Of a DNA stretch of 64,000 nucleotides, positions 53,902-64,000 are shown piece after piece. The position numbers and the translations under genes were made by a program. The stretch is from Triangularia verruculosa (lineage: Eukaryota > Ascomycota > Sordariomycetes > Sordariales > Podosporaceae), in contig MU863877.1 in NCBI GenBank assembly GCA_033296885.1, forward strand, positions 310,001 to 374,000. Reading direction: 5' to 3'. Numbering within the stretch: position 1 is the stretch's first letter; every line of letters begins with the position of its first letter. Under the pieces are notes generated by a model. That model worked only from the letters and a program-made list of their open reading frames with translations, was not told where the DNA came from and made no database searches.

Positions 53902-56900
53902 GGCACCATCGGGGATCAAAATCGAGGATCAGCTGCCGCGGAGATGTCCGCGAGGGAAGCTAACAACCGGGGAACTTTTAAGCTATCTAGGATCAAGTTT
54001 TTGATGTGTGTCCTCTCCATGCCCAGACCTGAGATGTCAGGTATTTCGATGTGATCCGAAGTCGTAGTTATCACACACCTCGGTGTCACTTACTACGGGG
54101 GAAGCGATAATGACGATCAGAGCGACCAACGAGGTTTTCCTCATTTTCAGATGTCGCAATTCTCGCTTGTTTTACGGATCACTTCACACACACGTAAAAA
54201 GTCCCTCCCACGTGGTGTGTGTGTGAGAGAGAGAAAAAAAAGATTATCCGCATTTTTCGTTCAACAAAAAAGTCTCACCGTGAAGGGGGGACCCCTTCTG
54301 ATTCGTTTTTCTTCCCCATTGCGAAGTCTTCGGCATCTTTTCTCGAACGAATCGGACTGCGTAAACCCACCAAGACCCAGTAGTCTAAATTCCCTAGCAC
54401 CACCACCACCACTGCAACCCACACACATTTTGGGGCTAGCCGTCTAGACCGTTTTTGAGCATTTCTGTTAGGATTGATTGACAGCCAGTTAGATTCCTGA
54501 GATGGCTTTTTTTGTCACGAGCTTGGTTCGGTTAAAGGAAGGTTTTTGACTCAGGAGAGGGGGGGTGACAGGGTGTGTCTGATGTGTAGGTGAACAAATG
54601 TCCACTCACACACTTTTGTGATGGAGGGTACTTTGTTACGGGTCGAAGATGGAGGTCGCAGGGTGGAAATGTCATGTGAGCAAGGGGGGCGATATTGAGA
54701 TATCATGAAGAGGGACCTATCAGAATTGTTGGGTTGATGAAAGTGGTTAATATTGGCTTTGTTTTGGGAAGATGAGGATATTCCGTTATGGCACCATCAA
54801 AAGACAAGCCCAGACAGGACCAGAGAGAAGAGGGCAAACCGAAGCGAGGATAAGAGCATCTCAACCTCTAGCTCTCTCGGGTCCGGAGGGTTGTTGTTTC
54901 GGAAAACGACAGGGCTGCTCCTAGCACTGGAGTTGAAGGAATCACGAAAACGAAGCTGTCGTCACCGCTGTTGTTTGACTCATTCATCATGAGCCCTGTT
55001 CTCTCCGCTTTGGGCAGCAATGACAAGGCGAAGATGGCTGGATTTTGCGTCCCTCTTCTTCTTTCCCGGTGGACACGCTCGCTGAATAATACCGACCTCT
55101 TTTCTCCACCGGTGAGGGAAAGTAAGAGACAGTACAGCACATACACCTGTCGATACCCGTTTACCGCAAGGTGAGTGTACTAGCCAACGGGGCTAGGTAA
55201 GGTAAAAGACAACTCATCCATGTTGTTGTCTCGCAAAAAACAAGGCGAGCAACATGAACTAACTTCCAGCGGTAAACTCTGACTCACTTTTGGCCATCCG
55301 TCCGCCGTCGTCGTTCTTCTTCGGGTAGAGTTTGTTTCCTTGAACAGAGAACATCTAGAAGTATGCCCGTACCCGTTTTGTACCACTTTTGCTTCCCTCC
55401 CCACCCCTTGCAGGGTAGCGGTGTTCTGCAAGCACTTTAAGCCGGCAGGTACGGTACAGAAGGGGGAGGTAACTCAGCATGATTATCGTTGTTGCATAGA
55501 GTCGACTGCGTGTATGCGGTGGACCTTGGGAGGTGGTGTGTTCACCCGAGGCTTGGATCATGATCATAGTCTTGCTTCCTCCTCCCCCATGGCTCGTAAG
55601 TTGGTAAGGCAAGTTTAAGGTAAATTCCCCTAAGCCGAAAGATACCATGTGGTTTATCTCGGGTTGGACAAATACCCATTAGAAAGAAAAAAAGTCGGCG
55701 TGTTTCCAACCCAGAGAGGTTTATCTACATGTTGTACTACCTACCTTACACATGTAACCGTTTCTCTCTCTCTCCTGCCTACCTATGTAAGGAACCCGAG
55801 GGTATCACAACTTTTGCGCAGGTGGACGGTAAACCGGCGCATATTATTGTTCGTTCTTGACCACTCAAGCCCCCCCCCCCCACCCCAAACGAACTTGAGG
55901 GTTGTACAAGCGGGTGGGGGAAGGGGAGGGAAACAATGGAGCTGGATCGGGGGTTACACCTACCTCGTGATACACACATGGACTACCTACCTACGAAAAG
56001 CATCGGGAGGTTGCGTTTTAGGGCTTGCATCTCTTTCCACTCATGAGACAGGGTGAGCAAGGGTGGGTGAGTACCTAAGTTGCGGTCTGCAAGCACTTAA
56101 ACTACCCTGCTCACATTTTTTCTCCATCTAGCTACAGATTGAGATCTTTGCAAGCTTGTGAGGAGGCGAGGGAAATATCGGAGGCTGCTGCCCCATAGCG
56201 AGTGGGATGGTAACAGGTGGGTGGGTGTAAGTGCTGAATTGCCGGATTGGGAATGATAAAATGGCATTATACCGAGCACCCTTGAGAGAAATCCGAGCAA
56301 ATCTGTCGATATCGGATCGTGTCCTGGTCTACATACAACAGAGGGACAGGGCTTGCTAGCAAAAGCACGCAAGCACGGCAAAGATACCCAGTACCTAGGT
56401 AAGGTATGCAGTGGATCATATGACACTCCTGCTGTGTTTCAATATCAGGTTTTTCTTTTTGTTCTCTTTACTAGGTACCTATCTCACCGCCGCTGTCGCC
56501 GCCGCCCGCCCGCCAGAAAGCGGCCGCGGGGAACCACAGCTCAACAAAGTCCAGTGGCAAGGGTACCTAGATGGCTGAGGGCCGATGACGCACACAAGTT
56601 AGGTAGGTACAGTCCAGCTGGCGGCGGCCGAGGTGAAGTGGGAGGGCCTCACCGCAAGAAAGGGCTGATTCACTCTCTCCAACCGTTTGAAAGGTTTTGC
56701 TAGCTAGTGTAGTCTCGGGTATCAACGATGAACCAGGGCTGGCTGGCTGGCTGGGCTACACGAAAGCATGGCAAAAGAATGGCCCGCATACCTAGGGTCA
56801 GGTCAGGTCTTTTTGGTTGTGTTCATGTGCCTATCCCCCCACTTATTGGGTAGGACTGAACTGGGGGTTACATATGGACAGGGCATGGGGGGAAGAAAAG

Positions 56901-58451
56901 CAAGCAAGGCGGGGTTGAGCTGACTGACACTGAGAAGGCGCGGGAGTGTCTTTCGGACCGTTCCAACCGCGTGTGAGCTGCTTGCGTGTACGGATGAGAG
57001 TCCGGAGTAGATGCCGATCACAGATGATTGTTTGTGCCCAATTGGAGTATTATGGAGCTGTTTAGTGTGTCGTCGGGACGGGCCTTGATGGAGTTAGGAG
57101 ATGGAGACTTTGAAGGATTGGAGATATTCAGAGAGAGGGACAAGGACAGAGCAAAAAGAAAAAACCGGTTGTTGGTTGACCCCGCGACTTGTGCATGCTG
57201 TGCCCTCGTTGAGCATGAGAGTGCGGGGCCGATGCTCTGTCGCACAGGAACAGAAGCACAGCACAGCACGGCACTCATGCTGACCACCCCACGCGGCAAA
57301 GCAGAGCGATAGTGAATGTAGCTCTCATCCGCGGGCGAGACCGAGACATCCAGACTGTCTGTCTCTCCGTCTTTCTGCCCTTTGGGCGGCCGGCGGGTTG
57401 ATCGCGCTCTCTCCGAACTGATCGGCAGGTTCCCTCTGAGGCCTCGTGGAAGGGGATCTGGAATGCCCTGCCAGCAGAGAGAACCGGATCTCATGACCGG
57501 CCGCCGTTGAGGCCGATTTGACAGACCCCCTTCCCGCAAGATTCGGGCATGATGAGCGGAGGCAAGGTGAAGGGAACACGCACACACAAGCTCCGGGGGA
57601 GGTCGGGGAGCAGGCGGGCCAAGTTGCCAGGGTGGAGGGGGACAAGAACAGAAAGGGTTTAGCGGCCTGTCACTGGGCGCTTAGGCCGTCTATTTCGAAG
57701 CGATTTTGTGCAGATGGACCAATGAGAGACAGGCATTGCTCGGTATCATTGCAAGCACCACATGAAAGTCATGAATTTCTCTCCAATGACAACTGCACAG
57801 TCGTGACTTTCTCTGCAGTCCATGCATTGTTCCCTTCAACCTGGAAGGGCTTGCCCAACCAGCCTTCGCCCTTTCGGCCGTCTCTCGTACCGACTGCCCT
57901 GCTATAATTATACACTACGGAGTAGGGGGAAAGGTGTTCCTGCGAGTTTATGCGTGTCTCTGTCGAGTGCCGATTCCATTCCATAGGTGCTATCTATTCG
58001 GACAGATTTCTCTTTTTCCCTCTATTCTCATACTGCTTTTCTGCCCCCAACAGCACGTTTATCACACCACCCCATCACCGATCACATTGTGACCGGTCCT
58101 TGCAAACTGCACCGCACCGGCACCGTTACCTCCCATCCGAGCGCTTGCACATATTATAGCACATACAAGGACCCCGGTGCTTCTGCCGCAGTGACCCCGA
58201 CCATCGTGGTACATACATACATAACCCACTGTAGCCGCCCGCCCACACCGTCCCACCTTTTTTTTTGTTTGAGTGTTTCTCCTTCTCCCGGCTTTGGCTT
58301 CAAGCAAGTGACCGAAGTCGACATGCGAATGTCCCTACCTTGAAAAACCTACAAGAGAGACTTTCTTGTAGACAAGACACTGGCCGGCGTCGGCAATAAC
58401 AAAGCAAACACTTCTACTATATACTGATCTCACCTGTTACACTCACACACA

Positions 58452-61149
58452 ATGGTAGGTGTGAATAAGCTGCCGAGAAAAGGCAATTGGATATCAGAGA
58501 CTAATAATTTCATAATAGGCGCAAGTACGCTTCGCTCCACGGGAGCACCCGCAGATGGAAATGAGGGAAAAGGGGAGGGCGAGAGGTCCAGTATTCAGCA
58601 CACCGGCTTTCAACGACAGGCCAAACTCGGTGTACACTGAGTTTATGGAGTCTGACGCCGAGATGGACCATGAACATGACGATGACGACGATGATGAGGT
58701 CTACAGTGAATTTGGGGATCTAGAAGGGATTGAAGACGGAGAATGCTCACCCCGTGCGAGCATTGGTGGTTCAGTACGTCAAATATTTACCCCTGATTGT
58801 GGATTTTCAGGGGCGGTTGCTAACAACAAACACCCACAGTCCGGCCAACACAGCTTTACCACCCTCTCCACATACGACGAGGTCCAAACACCAAGGTCCC
58901 TGCGGCAACGGCCGTTCGCATTCGACACATATGAAATGAAGCAGCAACCAGTCGAGGGCCCGAGGGGTCCTCATCTGTTTAGGAGCTCCATGTCCTCGGC
59001 CCAGTCTATTGAGCTACAGCATGCGCTTTCGCTGTCGCCAGTCACGCCAAAGAAGCCGCAGTTGATGGATTACCAGCTTCACGATGTCCACCTTACTACT
59101 CTTCCCAGCAAGAAGAAGAAGAGGAGGAACACTGCCGGGCCGTTTGAGTTTACGGATGAGGAGCTTGATACCGCGGCGCTGCATATGTGGTCGCCCGAGA
59201 TGGTCGCGCAGAGGATGTTGAATGCGGGTGTTGAGCTTCCTGCCGCTGAGAAGTTTGTCGAGAATGATATCACGGGTGCTATTTTGATCACACTCAAGTT
59301 TGAGGATTTGAAGGAGCTGGGGATTTCGTCGTTTGGGGTGAGGACGTTGATCTGGGAGGAGATTCACAGTATGAGGAATATGCAGAAGCCGGAGCCGATG
59401 CCGGAGACGCCGATTGAGGATGAGCCGGATAAGCAGGTTAGGAGGGAGTTGAAGAGGAAGGAGAGCGGCGCGACGAGGGATAAGAGGAAGCCGAGGTTGA
59501 AGATCAATGATGTGATTTCGCCTTTGGAGTCGGTGTCGATTGTGGGGATTGAGCAGGTCCTGCCAAAGCCTCATCAGTGTTCCAAGGGCGAGAACTGCTC
59601 CAAGGCAAAAAGGTATAAGCGGTTGATGGAGGCTTTCCAGAAGGATCATCCGTTTATTGATGATAAGGGTGTCATCATGCTTGCGGGTGACCTTGGGAAG
59701 GTCACGGCTATGACTGGTCTTGTCACCCCTGAAGAGGATGATTTCCGTCCGGTTTCCGATGTCGTCCCTTCAGTGGTGGCATCATCAGATGTGATGGGAC
59801 CGGGGGCATTCACAACGATGCAATACCTTCAAGAAGCCACTCTCCGTAACGTCGAAACCCGCGACGCTCAAGACAACGTCAGGCATTTCCTCGATTTTCA
59901 ACATCAACACTCCACCAGCAGCGAGGTCCCTCCAACACCACCATTCGAGATCTCCCCTGCGAGCAACTCGCCAGTCTACGGCAGCAACACCACCACCCCC
60001 CAGCCCCACACCGGTCTACGCGGTCTTCCCAAACTCTCCATCCCAACCCAGCCATCCACCACCCCCAAACCATCCGACCCAGTCTCCGCCCGCGCCCGGT
60101 CTGCTCGCCCGGTATCCCAAGTCATCCCCTCCTTCCGAGAACTCTCCCCCTCCACCTCCTCCGAAACCACCCCCACCGGCGCAGCCCCATTATACCGCTT
60201 CGGCACCCCCTTCTCCGAAATGGACGTCCCCATCACCATCACCTCCCTCCCCGCCCCCTCCCGCGACTTCTCCCAATCCGTTCCCCCCGACATGAACTAC
60301 CGGCAACCCACCACCCGCTCCCTCTCCCGCAACACCATCCGCCGCCCCTCCTTCCCAGTCATGCCCCCCCTCGACGAAAACTCCATCGTCTCCCCGCTAT
60401 CCAAACCAAACCAACCATCGGCCCTCAACCGCTCAATCTCGCACCGCCTCGGCCCCGCCGGCCCCCGCCCCTTACAAGCCCCTCCCCGCGCGCAATACCC
60501 CTGGACACAAACCGACCGCCCAACCCTAGAAAAAGCCATCCCCCCTACTACCACCTCAGCAGCCCCGGTGAAAACAGTAAACATCAACGGCCGTCTCTCT
60601 CCAGTCAGCGATAAACCCACCCCCGACATGACCGGAGGCGAAGCAATTTCTTATCAAGGACTCATGAAGAAACGAAAGACCAAGATGCTGAGACATGAAT
60701 GGCATGAACATTTTTTTCGTCTGCAGGGGACGAGGCTGACGATGCATAAAGACCAACGAGAGAAGAAGACGCTGGAATATATTGACATTGACGATTACGC
60801 GATCGCGTGTAGTAGTATGCAGACGTCCAAGTTGAATGCGGCGTTCAAGGCGATGCATATCAGGCGGGGGAGTGATGAGATGGCGAAGAGGGGGGATGTA
60901 GGTGCTTTTAGCTTTCAGCTTGTGCCGGAGGGGAAGGGGGGGGTGTTGATGAAGAAGTTTGGGGGGGAAAAGGAGACGGAGAAAAAGGTGGTGGTGGAGG
61001 GGGCGGTGAATGGGACGGGAAAGACGCATCATTTTGCGGTTAAGGGGAGGGATGAGAGGATTGATTGGATGAGGGAGTTGATGTTGGCCAAGGCGATGAA
61101 GCAGAAGGGGGAGGGGTTTGAGGTGGTGGTTAATGGGAATATGATTTAG
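58452..61149 (+). CDS. SAM and PH domain protein (Boi/Pob1-like polarity type, without SH3)
   Basis: Exon 1 is only the ATG (58452-58454). Intron 1 (58455-58518, GTAGGT to TAG) joins it to GCGCAAGTACGC, and intron 2 (58774-58839, GTACGT donor, TTGCTAACA branch, CAG acceptor) leaves the frame open if retained. Exons 58519-58773 and 58840-61149 complete 855 residues. An acidic run (MDHEHDDDDDDE) lies near residue 55. A SAM domain spans about 200-266 (HMWSPEMVAQRMLNAGVELP, LKELGISSFGVRTLI). A Pro/Ser-rich disordered middle follows. The PH domain is at about 690-845 (YQGLMKKRKTKMLRHEWHEH, HFAVKGRDERIDWMRELMLA). Yeast Boi1/2 and fission-yeast Pob1 combine SH3, SAM and PH for polarised growth; this one lacks SH3. 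A role at the plasma membrane or growing tip is inferred. The alternative start at 58555 would skip the first 13 residues. Confidence 0.88.
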
Positions 61150-63477
61150 GTCTTGTATCTCGTTGGGGGAGGTTTTTTTTTTTTTTTTTTGGTTTTTTGG
61201 CTTGAACTCCGCTCTGCTTTTTTTGGTTTATTTGGTTTTGGATTTTGGATTTTGGGTTTCGAACGAACATGTATACCCCGCTTATACCCTCTTCTTCTTG
61301 TCTTCTCTTTCTTCTTCTTCTATACCTCTTGGCGATGATACCTACAAGTTCGTTATGTTTTGGGTTTTTGGACTTTCTTTTTTGGATATTGGGTATGCAT
61401 AAATTGGGGCATATGTTTTATGGAATCTTGGGGAAGTTTTTGTAGGCTATCACTTTTTGGGGTCTTCTCATTCACACACCTCTTTCTGCTTGGCTTTAAC
61501 TTTTGGTTATTGGGTTATATGGGGATTTTTTATTTGGTTTGGTTAAAGCTATCTTAGATTGAGAGACTCCCTTGAAAGAAAGCCTGGCGAAAAAAACATG
61601 GCGACATGTTTTGTGGCAACGCTCTTTAGTTTTTTTTTTTTATGGATTGATGATGATGGAATATTGGATATGATTGGGGCTTTTTTGATGGGTGGGAATG
61701 AATGGAAAGGGGTTTTAGTTTAGCTGGATGATGAAAATGAAAAGTATTGAAATTGAAACTCTTTTTGGATATGTGTTTGTTCTTCATGTTGCTCTATACG
61801 TTGTCCTCTGTCAGTGTGTCGTGAGATGAAGCAAGATAAGTTTCAGTTTGTGATGATTGACACATCACATCTCTCATTGTTCTCTGAAAGGAGATAAAAC
61901 AATGTCTTGCTGGCTTACATCTCGCCGTCTCATTTCATTGTCCGTTGTCTCATCAAACAAGGTGTACAAAGCCATCACACGGCAAGTCAAACCCAATCCC
62001 AACCGACTGAATCTGCCGCTATTGAACAGAAACACAATGAGGTTATTATATGTGTTTGCCTCACAGTCAAGTTGGTCACGGCCACAAAGGGCAAGGGCTG
62101 TTTCGGCTTCCTGGCGCGAAACAAGTGGGCTTCCCGTATTTTCGGGCCCGGTTCGGTAGGAGGCCCCGGCCAGATCGGAGACCTGCTTTTACCGCTCAAC
62201 ACTGCCGAGTGGGAAAGGGTTTTATGTCTGCAGATAGTAACAAAAATTGCCCAGATGGAGAAAAACCCGGGTTTGATGTGATTTCAAGGCGGTAAGAAAC
62301 TGAAGTTGAGTCATGGACTAAGAAGGTGAGGTGGATATCAGACAGCTACGTATCACATTGATCATCCAGGGCGGCCGCAACAGCGAGGGCAGATACCCGC
62401 CCAGAATTGACAACCAAGAGTCTAAGCCTCGCTGAACACGTACGATGCGCGAGCAGAATGGGGAAAGGCTAGTTAAGTACAAGCAAGGAAGACAGATGAG
62501 GCCTCTATCGCCAGGGGAGGAAGCGCGCTTGACGGGTATGCAGGTTGGCGATGACGGACCTTTTTTTCTTTGTGAAGTGCCGAGACCAAGCGCTGTCCCC
62601 GGCGTTAAAACAAGGCTGTGTGGTGATGGTTTGCGGATACCTGGCCTGTGCACGATGCCCCACCAGAAAATGTATGTACCCAAAATAGCACAATTTGGTT
62701 GGGCTTGTCCAATCAGGTGTCGGGCCGCGGCCTGTCACGACTTCTCTCCAAACGCCCAGTTGCCCGTTTGGGACGAACCAACGGTGAAAGAAGGGATGCT
62801 CAACCACCACTCGTTTCGAGGGTGGCCGCAGTGAACCATCGCCCAGAATATTCCTGATGGGTCCCGAGACCACCGCCGGCCACTGCTGCGAGGTCCGTTG
62901 GACAGGACGGCTTCTGCCCGACCTGGCTAACCTGACCCTGCGTCTAAGTTGAGGAGCAAGAATAGCCATATGTTTTTTTTTTGCTGGCTCTTGTCGGTGA
63001 AGAAGGGCGAGAGAGATGCGTCATCTTGCTCTCTTTCGTAGCATCTTTGGTGGCCGCGAGGTGCGGTTGGATCTTTTTTCTTCTCTTTTTCGTCTGTTCT
63101 TTTGCTTGTCTTCGATATACACTCAAGAGTGGTCGCGTCTCGCATCTTGGCCTGTGACCACCTTTTTTTCCTCGCTCTCTTTTTTTCCTACTCACCTACC
63201 ACCGGTCAGGCTTGCTCCTGCGCAAATCACTGACAGTGTTGGGTGTGTTTGAGTCTTGTTCCTTTTTTGGATATTATCTCTTTGCGAATCTCTTATGTGT
63301 CTTTACCGTTTGCTATCCGAACTGAAGGGAAGCAAGAGAAACGTCTTGCTGTTTCAGTGATCGATATTGTGCGACTGCCGGAGTGGGATACATATAGGAC
63401 ACAACTCATACCGAGGCGTTACTTAACGCCTGCTGGCAAGGGTTTATCAGGACCAAGAGGGACACTTCTTCTCCAAG
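61150..63477. other. Intergenic, 3' flank of SAM+PH gene and promoter of the next
   Basis: A T-run of 18 (61173-61190) and T-rich DNA to 61.65 kb follow the stop codon. The remaining ORFs overlap on both strands without motifs. T-rich leader-like DNA with TTTTTTC words lies at 63.07-63.2 kb. Confidence 0.5.
61173..61190 (+). repeat. T homopolymer
   Basis: Eighteen consecutive T lie 23 bases after the SAM+PH stop codon. Confidence 0.9.
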
Positions 63478-64000
63478 ATGGCGAGGGGCCGAACAGCACT
63501 CCGGGCGACAGCGCTCGCAATGATATTGGCAACGGCATCGGCGATCCCTACACGCGAGATATTTGCGAGGCAGGAGGATACATGCGGCGCTCCGAACTTT
63601 TCAGAATGCGGCAACGCCAACGTTCCCAGCTCGTTCTGCTGCCCATCAGGCAGTAAATGTCTTGTTCTCGCCGGCAACTCCACGGTTGTCTGCTGCCCAA
63701 ACACCTCAACATGTCAGAAGCTCCGACCTATCAGCTGCGATCTCGAGCTTCAAGACGCCGAAAAGGCACCTGACTCTGTCATCAAGACTACGGCCTTGGG
63801 GGGATCGCTACCAAAATGTGGCTCTGAGTGCTGTCCATTCGGATACGCATGCGTTAATGGCGAGTGTGTCATGAACAGCGATCAGAGAGCAGCGCCGTCA
63901 CAACCATCGACGCCATCGTCCCGCCCTTCTTCCACTCCTAGCACACGGCCATCAACCACAGCAACCCCATCAACAACCTTGACCGCCACCGCCGTACCAC
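63478..64000 (+). CDS. Secreted cysteine-rich protein with Ser/Thr/Pro stalk (5' part only)
   Basis: The frame is open from ATG 63478 to the right edge (174 codons) and has no stop in the window. Residues 1-22 form a signal peptide (basic MARGRTALR, then hydrophobic ALAMILATASA). The mature part has paired cysteines typical of fungal extracellular modules: DTCGAPNFSECG, SSFCCPSGSKCL, VVCCPNTSTCQ, then KCGSECCPFGYACVNGECVM. N-glycosylation sites (NFS, NST, NTS) are visible. After about residue 135 the sequence becomes a Ser/Thr/Pro-rich stalk (PSTPSSRPSSTPSTRPSTTA). Fungal proteins with this layout usually continue into a single membrane helix and a short cytosolic tail; that part lies outside the window. 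It could be a cell-wall or surface protein. The function is unknown. Other frames of the same DNA give shorter, motif-free ORFs. Confidence 0.8.
   Translation, partial: MARGRTALRATALAMILATASAIPTREIFARQEDTCGAPNFSECGNANVPSSFCCPSGSKCLVLAGNSTVVCCPNTSTCQKLRPISCDLELQDAEKAPDSVIKTTALGGSLPKCGSECCPFGYACVNGECVMNSDQRAAPSQPSTPSSRPSSTPSTRPSTTATPSTTLTATAVP

Larger units (their letters stand above)
49389..58451. other. 9.06-kb gene-free region between two divergent genes
   Basis: I find no ORF here with a family motif, believable splice structure or coding-like composition. The longest (50937-51557 minus, 57018-57587 minus, 50051-50524 plus) overlap others and read Arg/Ser/Pro/Cys-rich. The region holds repeated GGGCTAAT words, a GGGACTAATT pair, a TCTTG repeat, a perfect short inverted repeat and, at 55.1-56.8 kb, many ACCTAC/GTAGGT words. 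A stretch at 52792-52960 (TTG start, LEYYQQKVRFSDGAPGRFTV) looks faintly coding but has no ATG. The region must contain both promoters; long leaders or non-coding transcripts are possible. Confidence 0.65.

Noticed and set aside
57018..57587. 189-codon minus-strand ORF upstream of the SAM+PH gene
   Set aside because: Arg/Ser-rich translation with a simple SLSLSLSL run and no domain; an unrelated ORF covers the opposite strand.

Overview
The window is nuclear DNA of a filamentous ascomycete, most likely a Sordariomycete close to the Sordariales. The evidence is short GT-AG introns of about 50-80 nt with CTAAC-type branch sites just before the acceptor, a Zn2Cys6 regulator that closely resembles the perithecium-development factor PRO1/ADV-1, a fungal hybrid histidine kinase, TAF2, a SAS4-domain protein, and genes spaced by 1-9 kb of non-coding DNA. 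I see no rRNA, tRNA, CRISPR or intact mobile element.

Layout, left to right. (1) 1-8.3 kb is compact: the start of an SHR3-type ER chaperone (-, cut by the left edge), a pyridoxal-reductase-like aldo-keto reductase (-), a DUF202 membrane protein (+), and an Hcs1/IGHMBP2-type SF1 helicase (+, five exons, one intron of 679 nt). (2) 8.3-18.4 kb is sparse: one long disordered protein (11.3-13.7 kb), then a zone of weak or broken ORFs (14.9-16.6 kb). (3) 18.4-32.6 kb holds the one-exon TFIID subunit TAF2 (-), a decayed coding fragment at 24.2 kb, an unrecognised fungal protein with an 8-nt first exon, and a SAS4-domain chromatin protein. (4) 32.6-37.8 kb is a graveyard: frame-broken ORF remnants on both strands, one with a CCHC zinc knuckle, and a broken ORF with GIY-YIG-like motifs. 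(5) 37.8-49.4 kb holds a four-PAS hybrid histidine kinase (-), an aldehyde dehydrogenase of the vanillin/salicylaldehyde type (+), and the PRO1-like regulator (-). (6) 49.4-58.45 kb, about 9.06 kb, has no gene I can support and separates the divergent PRO1-like gene and a SAM+PH gene. (7) 58.45-61.1 kb is that SAM+PH gene, whose first coding exon is only the start codon, and 63.5 kb to the right edge is the start of a secreted cysteine-rich protein.

The genes do not form a metabolic cluster. The strongest theme is development and signalling (histidine kinase, PRO1-like factor, SAM+PH polarity-type protein) around one very large intergenic region; this is inference. No clear new multi-gene system was found. 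The best leads are the 9-kb divergent intergenic region with repeated GGGCTAAT-type motifs, the unrecognised conserved-looking protein at 27.9-29.6 kb, the start-codon-only exon, and the decayed ORFs at 15.7-16.5, 24.2, 33.4-34.6 and 36.1-36.8 kb.
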